A stretch of DNA of 33,476 bases from COE1 sp964387365 (GCA_964387365.1 CAYLWP010000008.1:1-33476), one strand, 5' to 3'. Shown: positions 16,179 through 24,351, counted from the first letter of the stretch. The notes: generated from the letters alone by a model not told the origin. Made by a program: numbers and translations.

Positions 16179-16202
16179 AACCCGGGCATACCAACCCGGG
16201 TT
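16179..16202 (-). terminator. Terminator of second lipoprotein gene
   Basis: An 8-bp perfect stem (AACCCGGG/CCCGGGTT) with an eight-base loop, seven bases after the stop codon at 16210. The T run on the - strand is short. Confidence 0.75.
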
Positions 16203-16209
16203 CTGTTTC

Positions 16210-16896
16210 TTATACATTTTCAATTACACTCAGCTCAATTCCGATACACATTTCACCCTCCATACGGAAGCTCAGCATATATTCTTCCATATATATGTAT
16301 ATCAAATGTTCAGGATCCATCACATACTCAATACCGTAGGCGGCCTCGATGTCCGCTCTGGTACAGCCAATCCCCATACCGGATAACGTTTTCTGCTCAC
16401 CGCCAAGCTCAATCCGCTTCACGATATCCCGTCCCGACTCCGGTTCCGTATGAACCACCACATCACCATACACATAGTGCTTGTTGCTTCCGTCACCACG
16501 ACTGTTAATCTCCTCGAAAAACTGCTCCGGCATACCAAGCAAAGGCATCAGCCTGTTTATCTCACCGTTCAGGTATACATCCGTACCTCGAACCTTGGCC
16601 ACAAAGTCTGTTTCATCCACGTTTGCGTCAGCCGGCTCTGCCGTTACCTGCTCTGAAGACAATACGATAAACTCTTCCTGTGCCGTCACCTCTGCCAGAT
16701 GCAGCGCTTTTTCCTCCGCCGACTTCTGCTCTGTAACAAGCGGTTCCTTTACTAACGGTGCTTCCGGCTCATCCCTGATGACAATAACCTCCGGTTCCAT
16801 CGCAACAACCTGCTCCGTAGCCGCAGGTGATCCGCATGCAGTCAATCCATATATAAATAATGTCAAAATACATGTAACGATACATTTTCTCTTCAT
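16210..16896 (-). CDS. Lipoprotein with BLIP/SmpA-like C-terminal domain (paralogue 2)
   Basis: Predicted surface lipoprotein of 228 residues with signal sequence and lipobox L-T-A-C, an acidic tether to about residue 95, and a C-terminal domain paralogous to that of the lipoprotein at 9950-10636 (same length, V-D-E-T-D-F, G-R-D-I-V-K-R-I-E, T-L-S-G-M-G-I-G-C-T-R-A-D-I-E-A-A-Y-G). It is a single-gene unit between a consensus promoter (17021-17049) and a hairpin (16179-16202), with a strong AGGAGGGG site before the ATG. Its promoter region matches that of the operon containing paralogue 1, so the two are probably expressed together. Biochemical function unknown. Confidence 0.85.
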   Translation of the reverse strand: MKRKCIVTCILTLFIYGLTACGSPAATEQVVAMEPEVIVIRDEPEAPLVKEPLVTEQKSAEEKALHLAEVTAQEEFIVLSSEQVTAEPADANVDETDFVAKVRGTDVYLNGEINRLMPLLGMPEQFFEEINSRGDGSNKHYVYGDVVVHTEPESGRDIVKRIELGGEQKTLSGMGIGCTRADIEAAYGIEYVMDPEHLIYIYMEEYMLSFRMEGEMCIGIELSVIENV

Positions 16897-17020
16897 GCGA
16901 ACCCCTCCTGTTTTTATGACCCTGCTCCGGCTTCTTCCATCCAGTTTGCAGCTTAATTTTTCTCTTCACAGATACAATATTTTGTATTATTTCTACATCT
17001 CTTTTAAAGAGTGTATTTTG

Positions 17021-17049
17021 ATTATATATTTTTCGTTATCGTCTGTCAA
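17021..17049 (-). promoter_or_regulatory. Consensus promoter of second lipoprotein gene
   Basis: TTGACA (17044-17049), a 17-base spacer and TATAAT (17021-17026), all on the - strand. The leader is about 120 bases long and contains two small hairpins (CTCTT/AAGAG and ATACAA/TTGTAT) but no terminator. Confidence 0.88.
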
Positions 17050-17057
17050 TTTGGTTT

Positions 17058-17129
17058 AATTTACATATTTTTTTCTTCTTTTTAGTCATTTTAGACATTT
17101 GACATCCGATAACAAATCACTATGTAAAC
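17058..17129 (-). promoter_or_regulatory. Candidate operator region upstream of promoter (copy B)
   Basis: Reading toward the promoter on the - strand: GTTTACATAGTG, then ATGTCAAATGTCTAAA and ATGACTAAAA (near-repeats with a period of about nine bases), then TGTAAATT eight bases before the -35. It matches the region upstream of the promoter at 12062-12090. The 390-base divergent region 16897-17286 otherwise shows only a weak candidate promoter for the MATE gene (TGC-TAAAGT near 17245-17253). Confidence 0.5.
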
Positions 17130-17286
17130 ACCATTAGACAAATGTAATAAATTAAAAGCACCTCTGTACCTCCAAACGCAATGATTTTTGTGAAATTAAT
17201 ACAAAGCTATACAGTGCAACTCTTGTTTTGAATTTTCAAAAAACTTGCTAAAGTCGAGAAAAAAAGGTAATATAGAAAGAAGCGCG

Positions 17287-18666
17287 ATGAAAATATTAGA
17301 AAAGGACTTATTAGACATGAATAAAACACATACCTTAAACATGACTTGTGGCAGTCCGGCAAAGCTGATGCTTCGCTTTGCCCTGCCACTTTTGATTGGA
17401 AACATATTTCAACAATTGTATAATCTTGTCGATTCCGTTGTCGTGGGCAATTTCGTAGGTGCCGATGCCCTGGCCGCCGTAGGAAGCTGCAGCCATGTGA
17501 ACTTCCTGTTTTTCTCCCTCAGCTCCGGCCTTGCTACTGGAATCGGTATCATTATCTCGCAATACTATGGTGCGGGTGATGAAAAAAACGTCAGCGTTAC
17601 GATATCCAATTCAGTATATGTACTGGTTGGCGCATCACTTATTGTCAGCATCATCAGTATTCTTCTGGCAGAGCCATTGCTTCGTCTGCTTCAGACACCG
17701 GAAGGAATTCTTAGAGATTCCGTTATTTATATGCAGACCACCTGTGCGGGCTTAATCGCCACAGCACTCTATAACGGTGTCGCCGCGATTTTAAGGTCTC
17801 TTGGCGACTCCACAACGCCGTTATACTTTTTGATTTTATCCAGTATCATTAATGTCGTGCTGGACCTTGCCTTTGTACTGTTGTTTCACTGGGGCGTATT
17901 CGGCGTCGCGTTTGCAACGATTATTGCGCAGGGAGTATCCGCCGTGATAAGTATTATTTACGCTTATCGTCATGTCCCTCAGTTTCGACTGACCAGAGAG
18001 CAGATGGCTCCCAAGCCTGAAATCATTCGTCGTTCCTTCGCCCTTGGTTTCCCACTGGCACTGCAGAACTCCTTAATAGCCATTTCCGGTATGATGCTTC
18101 AGGGCGTAATTAACAGCTTTGGTGAGACTATCATTGCAGCCAATACCGTTATCACCCGTGTGGAACAGGTCGTACAGCAGCCTTACGGCTCCCTGAGCGT
18201 TGCGCTTACCACCTATACCGGACAAAATATCGGTGCAGGTAAGCATGACCGTGTAAAGCAGGGCTATAATCAGTCAGTTCTTACAGTACTGATTTTCAGT
18301 CTGCTTCTGATTCCGGTTATCTTCCTGTTTGGCGAACAGATCATCGGCTTTTTCGTAAATGACCCTGAAGTAATCAGAATCGGTGTTATCGCGTTACGAA
18401 TCAACAGCTTCAGCTACTTTGCACTTGGCATGATCTATGTTCCCCGTTCCCTCTTAAACGGTTCGGGTGACACCAAGTTCTCCATGATAAACGGCATCAC
18501 AGAGATTATCTGTCGTATCGGATATTCAAATATATTAACAAGAATCCCGCTCTTTGGTTACTGGGGCATCTGGCTGACCACCTGTGCAACCCGTGCAACA
18601 ACCGCTATTGTGTGTGTCATACGATACAAAAAAGGACTGTGGAAAGAAAAGAATGTCATAGATTAA
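17287..18666 (+). CDS. MATE family multidrug/cation efflux transporter
   Basis: Integral membrane protein of 459 residues with about 12 hydrophobic segments, organised as two homologous halves typical of MATE/MOP antiporters. The N-terminal P-L-L-I-G-N-I-F-Q-Q-L-Y-N-L-V-D-S-V-V-V-G segment and a second-half A-N-T-V-I-T-R-V-E-Q are characteristic of the DinF/NorM-like clostridial group. It probably exports a drug or metabolite using a Na+ or H+ gradient; the substrate cannot be predicted. The open frame extends to a TTG at 17245, but the ATG at 17287 (AGAAAGAAG upstream) is preferred, with 17317 as an alternative. It is a single + strand gene. Its stop codon is four bases from the 3' end of the group II intron remnant on the other strand. 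Confidence 0.92.
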   Translation: MKILEKDLLDMNKTHTLNMTCGSPAKLMLRFALPLLIGNIFQQLYNLVDSVVVGNFVGADALAAVGSCSHVNFLFFSLSSGLATGIGIIISQYYGAGDEKNVSVTISNSVYVLVGASLIVSIISILLAEPLLRLLQTPEGILRDSVIYMQTTCAGLIATALYNGVAAILRSLGDSTTPLYFLILSSIINVVLDLAFVLLFHWGVFGVAFATIIAQGVSAVISIIYAYRHVPQFRLTREQMAPKPEIIRRSFALGFPLALQNSLIAISGMMLQGVINSFGETIIAANTVITRVEQVVQQPYGSLSVALTTYTGQNIGAGKHDRVKQGYNQSVLTVLIFSLLLIPVIFLFGEQIIGFFVNDPEVIRIGVIALRINSFSYFALGMIYVPRSLLNGSGDTKFSMINGITEIICRIGYSNILTRIPLFGYWGIWLTTCATRATTAIVCVIRYKKGLWKEKNVID

Positions 18667-18669
18667 CAA

Positions 18670-19077
18670 ATCGGGTAGGAGGTAGATAATTATTTTATCT
18701 ACCGACCTCCCACACCACCGTACGTACCGTTCGGTATACGGCGGTTCTTTAGTTTTCACATATTTTCAAGTAGAACTCTGTGAATGTTGGATAACCCCAT
18801 TCACGGAGTTTTTCATTATTCAAAGCAAACTGCACCATTCTGTTATTGCTACAGTTCCATATGCCTTCGGTTTGCATGGCAACCTTATCCTTAGCTGTAG
18901 CCTGATGTGATTTCTGTTCGTCAGACCAGAGCTTTGCGTACACCTTCCTCTAGATTCCCCTCACGTTAATCATAATCTTTGTTATGAATAGGACACCCTT
19001 GGTGTTCGGCTATATCCTTCCCCTACTAGGGCGGATTAGGGACTTCACCCATTAGAAACGTGCGCCGCCAGGCGCAC
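18670..19077 (-). mobile_element. Internally deleted group II intron (about 408 bases)
   Basis: The - strand begins with the group II 5' boundary GTGCGCC (19077-19071) followed by domain I-like sequence. It ends with an intact domain V (18745-18714) and a domain VI hairpin (18703-18681), then a terminal CCCGAT. Domain V has a 9-bp lower stem, a two-base CG bulge, a 4-bp upper stem and a CGC-type catalytic triad. Full-length introns of this kind are usually around 2-2.5 kb, so most of domains I-IV and the reverse transcriptase are missing. The insertion lies eight bases beyond the chemoreceptor terminator stem and in the same orientation, a site preference known for group IIC introns. Subclass not assigned. 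Confidence 0.82.
18749..18847 (-). pseudogene. C-terminal remnant of group II intron maturase
   Basis: About 32 codons ending in L-N-N-E-K-L-R-E-W-G-Y-P-T-F-T-E-F-Y-L-K and a TAA just before domain V, the usual end of an intron-encoded reverse transcriptase/maturase. Upstream of about 18848 the open frame translates ribozyme domain I sequence instead, so the deletion junction lies near there. No reverse transcriptase catalytic motif remains. Confidence 0.7.
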
Positions 19078-19085
19078 CACAATAT

Positions 19086-19122
19086 AAAAGCTCCTTTTGG
19101 CAAGGTTCCAAAAGGAGCTTTT
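19086..19122. terminator. Terminator of chemoreceptor gene
   Basis: A 15-bp perfect stem with a seven-base loop and TTTT on either strand, 14 bases after the chemoreceptor stop. It is symmetrical, so it could serve either direction. The group II intron starts eight bases beyond it on the - strand. Confidence 0.9.
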
Positions 19123-19135
19123 CTTATTTCATTTA

Positions 19136-21166
19136 TTATTTGCTTAATTTGAAATGCTGTACCATGCTGTTCAGGGTAGTTGCCTCTGCTGCCAGCTCTT
19201 CTGAGGTAGCAGAACATTCCTGTGCAATTGCTGAGCTGTCCTGAATTCCCTGAGAGATTTCATCAATCTTCATACGAATCTCTTCCATGCTCTTTGTCTG
19301 GGAATTTGCATTCTCTGTAGTCTTCTGAATCATGCCGTTAACCTGATCTACCGCTTCAACGGAAGCATGTAATGAATTAACAACCTGTTCAACCAGAGCA
19401 TTACCCTTTGCAATTTCATCAAGAGAAACACCAATCAAATCACGGGTTACATTAACTGCCTTTGCACTTTCATCAGCAAGCTTTCCGATTTCTGTTGCAA
19501 CAACAGAGAATCCCTTTCCTGCTTCACCGGCACGGGCTGCTTCGATAGAAGCATTTAACGCTAACAGGTTGGTCTGGTCTGCAATCTCTTCGATGGTTGT
19601 GATAATGCCAACAACCTGCTGAGAGGTCTGCTGGATTTTCTCCATTGCAGTTCTCATTAAATCCATCTGCTTCTGACTGTCATCCATCATTTGGGTAACC
19701 TTCTCGGTTTCCTTAGCTGAGCCTTCCGCATCCTTCTTATTCTCTTCTACCTGTTCTGAAATAGAGGTAGCTATCGTAACCAGATTCTCAACTGCAGTTG
19801 CCTGCACACCTGCACTTTCTGCAAGTCCCTGTGAAGCCTTTGCAAGCTCATCCGCACCCTCGGTTACCTGTCCTGCACTCTCGATAATCTTCAGCATTAC
19901 GTTATTCATGGATGAAGAAATACCCATTAATGCGTCCTTTACCTTTCGGAACTCGCCCGCATAATCCTGCTTCAGCTCAATGGAAAGCTTTCCATCTGCC
20001 ATATCCGAAAGTACAACCGCTACTTCATCAATATAAGCAATATAGTCCTTTAATCTGCGAACTGTTTCGTTGAAGGAATTTCCCAGCTCACCGATTTCAT
20101 TTTCTGCCGAAACCGTAAGCTCTACATCCAGATCGCCCTCTGCCATCTGCTGTGCTACTTTATTTAAGTCTAAAATAGGCTTTGTAATCTTTGATGCTGT
20201 CCTCTTCATTCCAAGGATAATCAGAACGATACCTGCAGCAAACAATACTACCAGGAGTACAAGCGTTGTTATCAACTGTCCATAATACTCTGATGTAGGA
20301 AGACTGCTGATTACCGTGTATCCGGTCGTTCCGACAGGTGTAACATAGCCGTACTGGGAAGCTCCGTCTGTTGTGTAATTTAAGAATACTGCTTTATCAT
20401 TTGCTACTGCATCAATAACATTCTGTGAAATATCAATTTCAGATATATTCTTCTGTATCAGGCTCTCATCAGGATGATATACAACTAATCCGTCTGCAGA
20501 TAACAACATAATGTATCCGTTAGTACCAATTTTATGCTGCTGCATAACTGTCACAATCTGTGTCATGGAAATATCCATACCGGAAACACCAAGAACCTTA
20601 CCGGTCTCATCATAAATCGGTGAAGCGGCACTCAAAATTGTCTGACCTGTACTTGCATCGACATACGGCTCTGTCAGTACTGTTCTGCCTAAAGCTGTAC
20701 ATGAAAACCATGGACGTGATGTAATATCCCATCCCTCAGGAGTGGTAAATTCATCTGACTGTGTACACTGACTTGCCTCTACATCGCCGAACCATGTCGC
20801 AAGAATCGTATCAGGATGTGTTCCTGTCATATTTTTCAGATTTTCAAAAACAGTAGGGTATCCCGGATTATCGAGAATACTTTCTCCCTCACCTGTTTCC
20901 TTTAACACCTGACGAGCCTGCGGATTAACCGCCAGCTGTTCTGTCATACTCGTATAAGTACTAAAAAAGTCAGAAAGCTGATTTGCCATCGACTGGGATT
21001 CCAATGTCAGCTCCGTTTCCTTAGCAGACATCAAAACAGAATTCACCATGAATACGGCAACGATAGCTATAACAACTAATACAGCCATTACGTTTCGTCC
21101 GATTTGTATTATAATCTGATTTTCAATTCGTCTGTTAGAGATTTTTGTTTTTTTATTTTCACTCAT
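19136..21166 (-). CDS. Methyl-accepting chemotaxis protein with dCache sensor
   Basis: Transmembrane chemoreceptor of 676 residues. TM1 is at about 27-50, an extracellular double-Cache sensor at about 50-285, TM2 at about 290-315, a HAMP domain with a following linker to about 400, then a long cytoplasmic coiled coil. The conserved signalling tip is present (E-I-A-D-Q-T-N-L-L-A-L-N-A-S-I-E-A-A-R-A-G-E). The sensor retains R-P-W-F followed by T-E-P-Y-V-D, a pattern seen in amino-acid-binding dCache domains, so an amino-acid-like ligand is possible but not shown. No CheW-binding pentapeptide tail is present. A promoter is at 21205-21234, AGGAGGAG precedes the ATG and a terminator is at 19086-19122. 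It implies a motile host; no flagellar genes are in the window. Confidence 0.95.
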   Translation of the reverse strand: MSENKKTKISNRRIENQIIIQIGRNVMAVLVVIAIVAVFMVNSVLMSAKETELTLESQSMANQLSDFFSTYTSMTEQLAVNPQARQVLKETGEGESILDNPGYPTVFENLKNMTGTHPDTILATWFGDVEASQCTQSDEFTTPEGWDITSRPWFSCTALGRTVLTEPYVDASTGQTILSAASPIYDETGKVLGVSGMDISMTQIVTVMQQHKIGTNGYIMLLSADGLVVYHPDESLIQKNISEIDISQNVIDAVANDKAVFLNYTTDGASQYGYVTPVGTTGYTVISSLPTSEYYGQLITTLVLLVVLFAAGIVLIILGMKRTASKITKPILDLNKVAQQMAEGDLDVELTVSAENEIGELGNSFNETVRRLKDYIAYIDEVAVVLSDMADGKLSIELKQDYAGEFRKVKDALMGISSSMNNVMLKIIESAGQVTEGADELAKASQGLAESAGVQATAVENLVTIATSISEQVEENKKDAEGSAKETEKVTQMMDDSQKQMDLMRTAMEKIQQTSQQVVGIITTIEEIADQTNLLALNASIEAARAGEAGKGFSVVATEIGKLADESAKAVNVTRDLIGVSLDEIAKGNALVEQVVNSLHASVEAVDQVNGMIQKTTENANSQTKSMEEIRMKIDEISQGIQDSSAIAQECSATSEELAAEATTLNSMVQHFKLSK

Positions 21167-21204
21167 AACCTTCTCCTCCTATGGTAAGTTTCTAACTATT
21201 TACT

Positions 21205-21234
21205 AGTATACCACCTTGAAGACTCTTTTTTCAA
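21205..21234 (-). promoter_or_regulatory. Promoter of chemoreceptor gene
   Basis: TTGAAA (21229-21234), an 18-base spacer and TATACT (21205-21210), 38 bases before the start codon. It is a sigma-A-like promoter; no sigma-28-type flagellar promoter was recognised. Confidence 0.7.
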
Positions 21235-21292
21235 TATATTAAGTGAGAATTGTTTTATATTTTTATTTTTTTGTGACTATTCGCTGTTTTTA

Positions 21293-21315
21293 CTTCATAG
21301 GAATTTCCTATGAAG
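21293..21315. repeat. Perfect 9-bp inverted repeat between tRNA terminator and chemoreceptor promoter
   Basis: CTTCATAGG and CCTATGAAG are separated by five bases, about 60 bases upstream of the chemoreceptor -35. No T run follows on either strand, so it is not an obvious terminator; a protein-binding site is possible. Confidence 0.5.
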
Positions 21316-21320
21316 CAAAA

Positions 21321-21352
21321 AAGATGGAGAATCAAATCTGATTCTCCATCTT
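21321..21352 (-). terminator. Terminator of tRNA-Gly
   Basis: A perfect 14-bp stem (AAGATGGAGAATCA and its complement) with a four-base loop and a T run on the - strand, 20 bases after the tRNA 3' end. Confidence 0.93.
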
Positions 21353-21371
21353 ACCTTATTTATATAAGAAG

Positions 21372-21444
21372 AGCGATAGACGGGGCTCGAACCCGCGGTC
21401 TCGACCTTGGCAAGGTCGCGCGTTACCAACTACGCCACTATCGC
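21372..21444 (-). tRNA. tRNA-Gly (anticodon GCC)
   Basis: A 73-base cloverleaf: acceptor stem GCGATAG/CTATCGC (7 bp), D arm with A-G-T-T-G-G-T-A, anticodon stem CGACC/GGTCG with loop TTGCCAA, T arm with TTCGAGC, and discriminator U, which is usual for bacterial tRNA-Gly. CCA is not encoded. Own promoter (21484-21512) and terminator (21321-21352). Confidence 0.96.
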
Positions 21445-21483
21445 ATGTATCTTGTTCACAACCTCTTGCCGCGAACAAGATAT

Positions 21484-21512
21484 ACTATACTATGTTTTTC
21501 CTTATGTGTCAA
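21484..21512 (-). promoter_or_regulatory. Promoter of tRNA-Gly
   Basis: TTGACA (21507-21512), a 17-base spacer and TATAGT (21484-21489). The short leader before the tRNA contains a 9-bp stem (ATCTTGTTC/GAACAAGAT). Confidence 0.87.
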
Positions 21513-21540
21513 CCAAAAATTTTAATTTTATGTCACCTTT

Positions 21541-22842
21541 TTATTCTGCGTTATCCAAGGCATGCTTATACTTCAATCGATAAATACGAACAAGTGACTC
21601 CTGTATTCTGTCCTCTGTAATTGTTCCGTCTGCAATGGCCTGCATCACACCCTCGTATGCCTTAGGGTAATCCTCCGGAACAAACAGGATATCTGCGCCT
21701 GCAAGAATAGCTGTCACTGCTGATTCACCTGCACTGTACTTAGCTGTAATCGTCTTGTCATTGAGCATGTCCGTCATCACAACACCCTGAAAGCCAAGTT
21801 CCTTTCTCAGGATATCCTGTATGATTACACCGGACATCGAGCACGGCGTTTCATCACCGACCACCTCAGGTGCAGAAGCATTCGATACCAAGATACAGTC
21901 CACGCCGTTCTGTATTGCCATCTGATAGGTCAGAAATTCGCTGTTTTTTAATTCCTCTGGGGTTTTGGTAATTGTCATGCCCTGTGACGTATTGATGGAG
22001 CCTTCCCCCGGGAACTTGGTTAATACAGCACTAATCTCCTTCTCCTGCAGAGCTGTTACAGCTGCACTGACAAGCGGAGCTGCCGTTGCCGCATCACTTC
22101 CAAAGGTTCTTCCCTGTAATGACTGATTTCCTTCCTCTGAAACCACATCCGCCACGGGAGCAATATTCATATTCATACCATAGGTTGCAAGCTTCTCTGC
22201 GATTGTAGTATAAGCTGCCTGTACCTCTTGCGTCTTAGTCAGCTCTGCTGCCTTTGCGGTTTCCGGTACGCCAAAGCTCTCGGAGCTTCCGCACTCTCTC
22301 TGAACCGCGAGGAATAATGGAAACCTTGAATACGTTCTTGTATTGGTCATCATCTCTAAGAACTGTTCCTCAGACTTAAAGTTCTTCTCTGCATACAAAA
22401 TACCGCCCACCGGATACTGCTCCAACGCCTTCTTGGTACCCTCGCCTGCCTGCACCACCTTGCCGACTCCGGTGATAGACTCCGGAGATACGATAAACAT
22501 GCCTGCTACCTTCTCCTCAAGGGTCATCTCCTGAAGCAATGCATCAACCAACTCATCAAGCGGGTCAGGCTCCGGAGGCGCTTCCTCTGTGGGCTCTTCC
22601 TGTGTCAGGGTCTCCTCTGAATCGCCTTGCGTCTCTGTCATAACCTGATTCTCCGCCTCAGCCATAGCATCATCAACCTTTTCATTATAAGCATCCAGCC
22701 CTTTTTTTGTTGCTCTGACACCTAATACGACACCTGTTGCTGACAGGGCTATTAAACAGATTAAAACAACATATGCCAGTATCTGATTTCTGATTCTTCT
22801 TCGCCTTCTGATTTCTCTGCTTGTTAATTCTTCATTCTTCAT
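21541..22842 (-). CDS. Membrane-anchored GH3 (NagZ-like) protein with degenerate active site
   Basis: Protein of 433 residues with an N-terminal membrane anchor (about 20-43), an acidic Glu/Thr/Pro linker (to about 95) and a GH3 N-terminal TIM-barrel domain related to beta-N-acetylhexosaminidase. The fold is supported by N-I-A-P-V-A-D-V, G-R-T-F-G-S-D and the nucleophile region V-M-T-D358-M-L. However, the K-H-F-P-G-x-G...D-S-H element that carries the general acid/base dyad in NagZ reads T-K-F-P-G-E-G with T285-S286-Q287, and the D-Q-E-G-G loop reads Q-R-E-C-G. It may have lost hydrolase activity or act as a binding protein. A possible extended -10 (TGT-TATGAT) is at 22962-22970. Confidence 0.85.
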   Translation of the reverse strand: MKNEELTSREIRRRRRIRNQILAYVVLICLIALSATGVVLGVRATKKGLDAYNEKVDDAMAEAENQVMTETQGDSEETLTQEEPTEEAPPEPDPLDELVDALLQEMTLEEKVAGMFIVSPESITGVGKVVQAGEGTKKALEQYPVGGILYAEKNFKSEEQFLEMMTNTRTYSRFPLFLAVQRECGSSESFGVPETAKAAELTKTQEVQAAYTTIAEKLATYGMNMNIAPVADVVSEEGNQSLQGRTFGSDAATAAPLVSAAVTALQEKEISAVLTKFPGEGSINTSQGMTITKTPEELKNSEFLTYQMAIQNGVDCILVSNASAPEVVGDETPCSMSGVIIQDILRKELGFQGVVMTDMLNDKTITAKYSAGESAVTAILAGADILFVPEDYPKAYEGVMQAIADGTITEDRIQESLVRIYRLKYKHALDNAE

Positions 22843-22972
22843 TTATTATCTCCAACTTTCGTTCCTTACATGCAATCGGTTCTCTCTCAGTCACTACTTA
22901 TGGTATGTTTTACCCGATTTTCCCCACTACACTACAAGATAGAGTAACATACTCTACTATTATCATAACACA

Positions 22973-23006
22973 AATCCCCGACATATGAAAACCTATGTCG
23001 GGGATT
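22973..23006. terminator. Terminator of glyA
   Basis: A 13-bp perfect stem with an eight-base loop, about 30 bases after the glyA stop. It is followed by ATTTGTG on the - strand and by TTTATT on the other, so it could stop transcription either way. Confidence 0.85.
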
Positions 23007-23035
23007 TTATTATATTTTTGTTAAGTTTTTATTCC

Positions 23036-24274
23036 TTATACTAAAGGATACTTATCTGTTAATGCCTGAACGATTGCTCTTGCCTCTGCAACGCCTGCTT
23101 CCTGCTTCTTGATTACCAAAGCAATTGCCTCTGCAATCTTATCCATATCGTCTTCCTTCATACCACGACTTGTAACAGCCGGTGTACCAAGTCTGATACC
23201 GCTTGTAACGAACGGAGACTTCGGATCGTTTGGAATCGTATTCTTATTACAGGTAATATGTGCTTCGTCAAGGAGCTTCTCAACTGCCTTACCTGTTAAG
23301 TCATATGTAGTAAGGTCAACGAGCATCAGATGGTTGTCTGTACCGCCGGAAACAATCTTGATATCTCTGCTTGTTAAGCCCTTGCAAAGCGCCTGAGCGT
23401 TAGCAATAATCTGCTTCTGATAATCCTTGAACTCATCAGAAAGTGCTTCCTTGAAGCATACTGCCTTAGCTGCAATTACATGCATCAAAGGACCGCCCTG
23501 GATTCCCGGGAAAATTGCCTTATTGAAGTTAAACTTCTCTGCTGCTTCCTTATTTGCAAGGATAAGTCCGCCTCTTGGTCCTCTTAAGGTCTTATGTGTT
23601 GTTGTTGTAACAACGTCAGCATAAGGCATTGGACTTGGATGAAGTCCTGCTGCAACAAGACCTGCGATATGAGCCATATCTACCATCAATACAGCGCCAA
23701 CCTTATCTGCTACTTCTCTGAAACGCTTGAAATCAATTGTTCTTGCATATGCACTTGCACCTGCAATAATCATCTTAGGCTTGCACTCTAACGCGAGCTC
23801 TTCCATTTTATCATAGTCAAGGAAGCCATTATCATCTACACCGTAAGGAACAATGTTGAAATATTTACCGGACATATTAACAGGTGAACCATGTGTCAGA
23901 TGTCCGCCGTGGTCAAGATTCATACCCATAACAGTATCACCCGGCTGTAAAACAGCGAACTGTACTGCCATGTTAGCCTGTGCTCCTGAATGTGGCTGAA
24001 CATTTGCATAATCGCAACCGAATAATTCCTTTGCACGTTCAATTGCAAGATTCTCTACAACGTCAACAACATCACATCCGCCGTAGTATCTCTTTCCCGG
24101 ATATCCTTCTGCATATTTATTGGTTAAAGGGCTACCCATTGCTGCCATAACAGCCTTGCTTACCCAGTTTTCAGACGCAATAAGCTCGATATGGCTATTC
24201 TGTCTTTCCTGCTCATTCACAATCGCATCAGCGATTTCCGCATCAACTTTCTTTACTTCATCAAGTGTGTACAT
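23036..24274 (-). CDS. glyA: Serine hydroxymethyltransferase
   Basis: PLP enzyme converting serine and tetrahydrofolate to glycine and methylene-tetrahydrofolate, the one-carbon donor also used for thymidylate synthesis. The 412-residue length is standard. The PLP lysine is K228 in T-T-T-T-H-K-T-L-R-G-P-R-G-G. Other family landmarks are E-L-I-A-S-E-N near residue 30, Y-A-E-G-Y-P-G-K-R-Y-Y-G-G and D-M-A-H-I-A-G-L. GGAGGTTAAGC precedes the ATG. It has its own promoter (24352-24380), but no terminator separates it from the glycosyltransferase upstream, so readthrough is possible. Confidence 0.98.
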   Translation of the reverse strand: MYTLDEVKKVDAEIADAIVNEQERQNSHIELIASENWVSKAVMAAMGSPLTNKYAEGYPGKRYYGGCDVVDVVENLAIERAKELFGCDYANVQPHSGAQANMAVQFAVLQPGDTVMGMNLDHGGHLTHGSPVNMSGKYFNIVPYGVDDNGFLDYDKMEELALECKPKMIIAGASAYARTIDFKRFREVADKVGAVLMVDMAHIAGLVAAGLHPSPMPYADVVTTTTHKTLRGPRGGLILANKEAAEKFNFNKAIFPGIQGGPLMHVIAAKAVCFKEALSDEFKDYQKQIIANAQALCKGLTSRDIKIVSGGTDNHLMLVDLTTYDLTGKAVEKLLDEAHITCNKNTIPNDPKSPFVTSGIRLGTPAVTSRGMKEDDMDKIAEAIALVIKKQEAGVAEARAIVQALTDKYPLV

Positions 24275-24351
24275 GCTTAACCTCCATCTATTTGCTGTAA
24301 CAAATCATCATTAGCTGCCCGAATCTGATTGATGCGGGCAATCACGTATCT

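Noticed and set aside
18848..18943. Upstream part of the 64-codon frame over the group II intron
   Set aside because: This stretch reads as translated ribozyme domain I sequence rather than protein; only the downstream part resembles a maturase end.
22940..22956. Small TAGAGTA/TACTCTA palindrome in the GH3 leader
   Set aside because: A seven-base stem with a three-base loop in A+T-rich sequence, not followed by a T run and without a second copy; too weak to call as a regulatory site.
24275..24351. Possible riboswitch in the glyA leader
   Set aside because: The leader is short, with one 5-bp hairpin and no glycine, tetrahydrofolate or SAM aptamer motif recognised.
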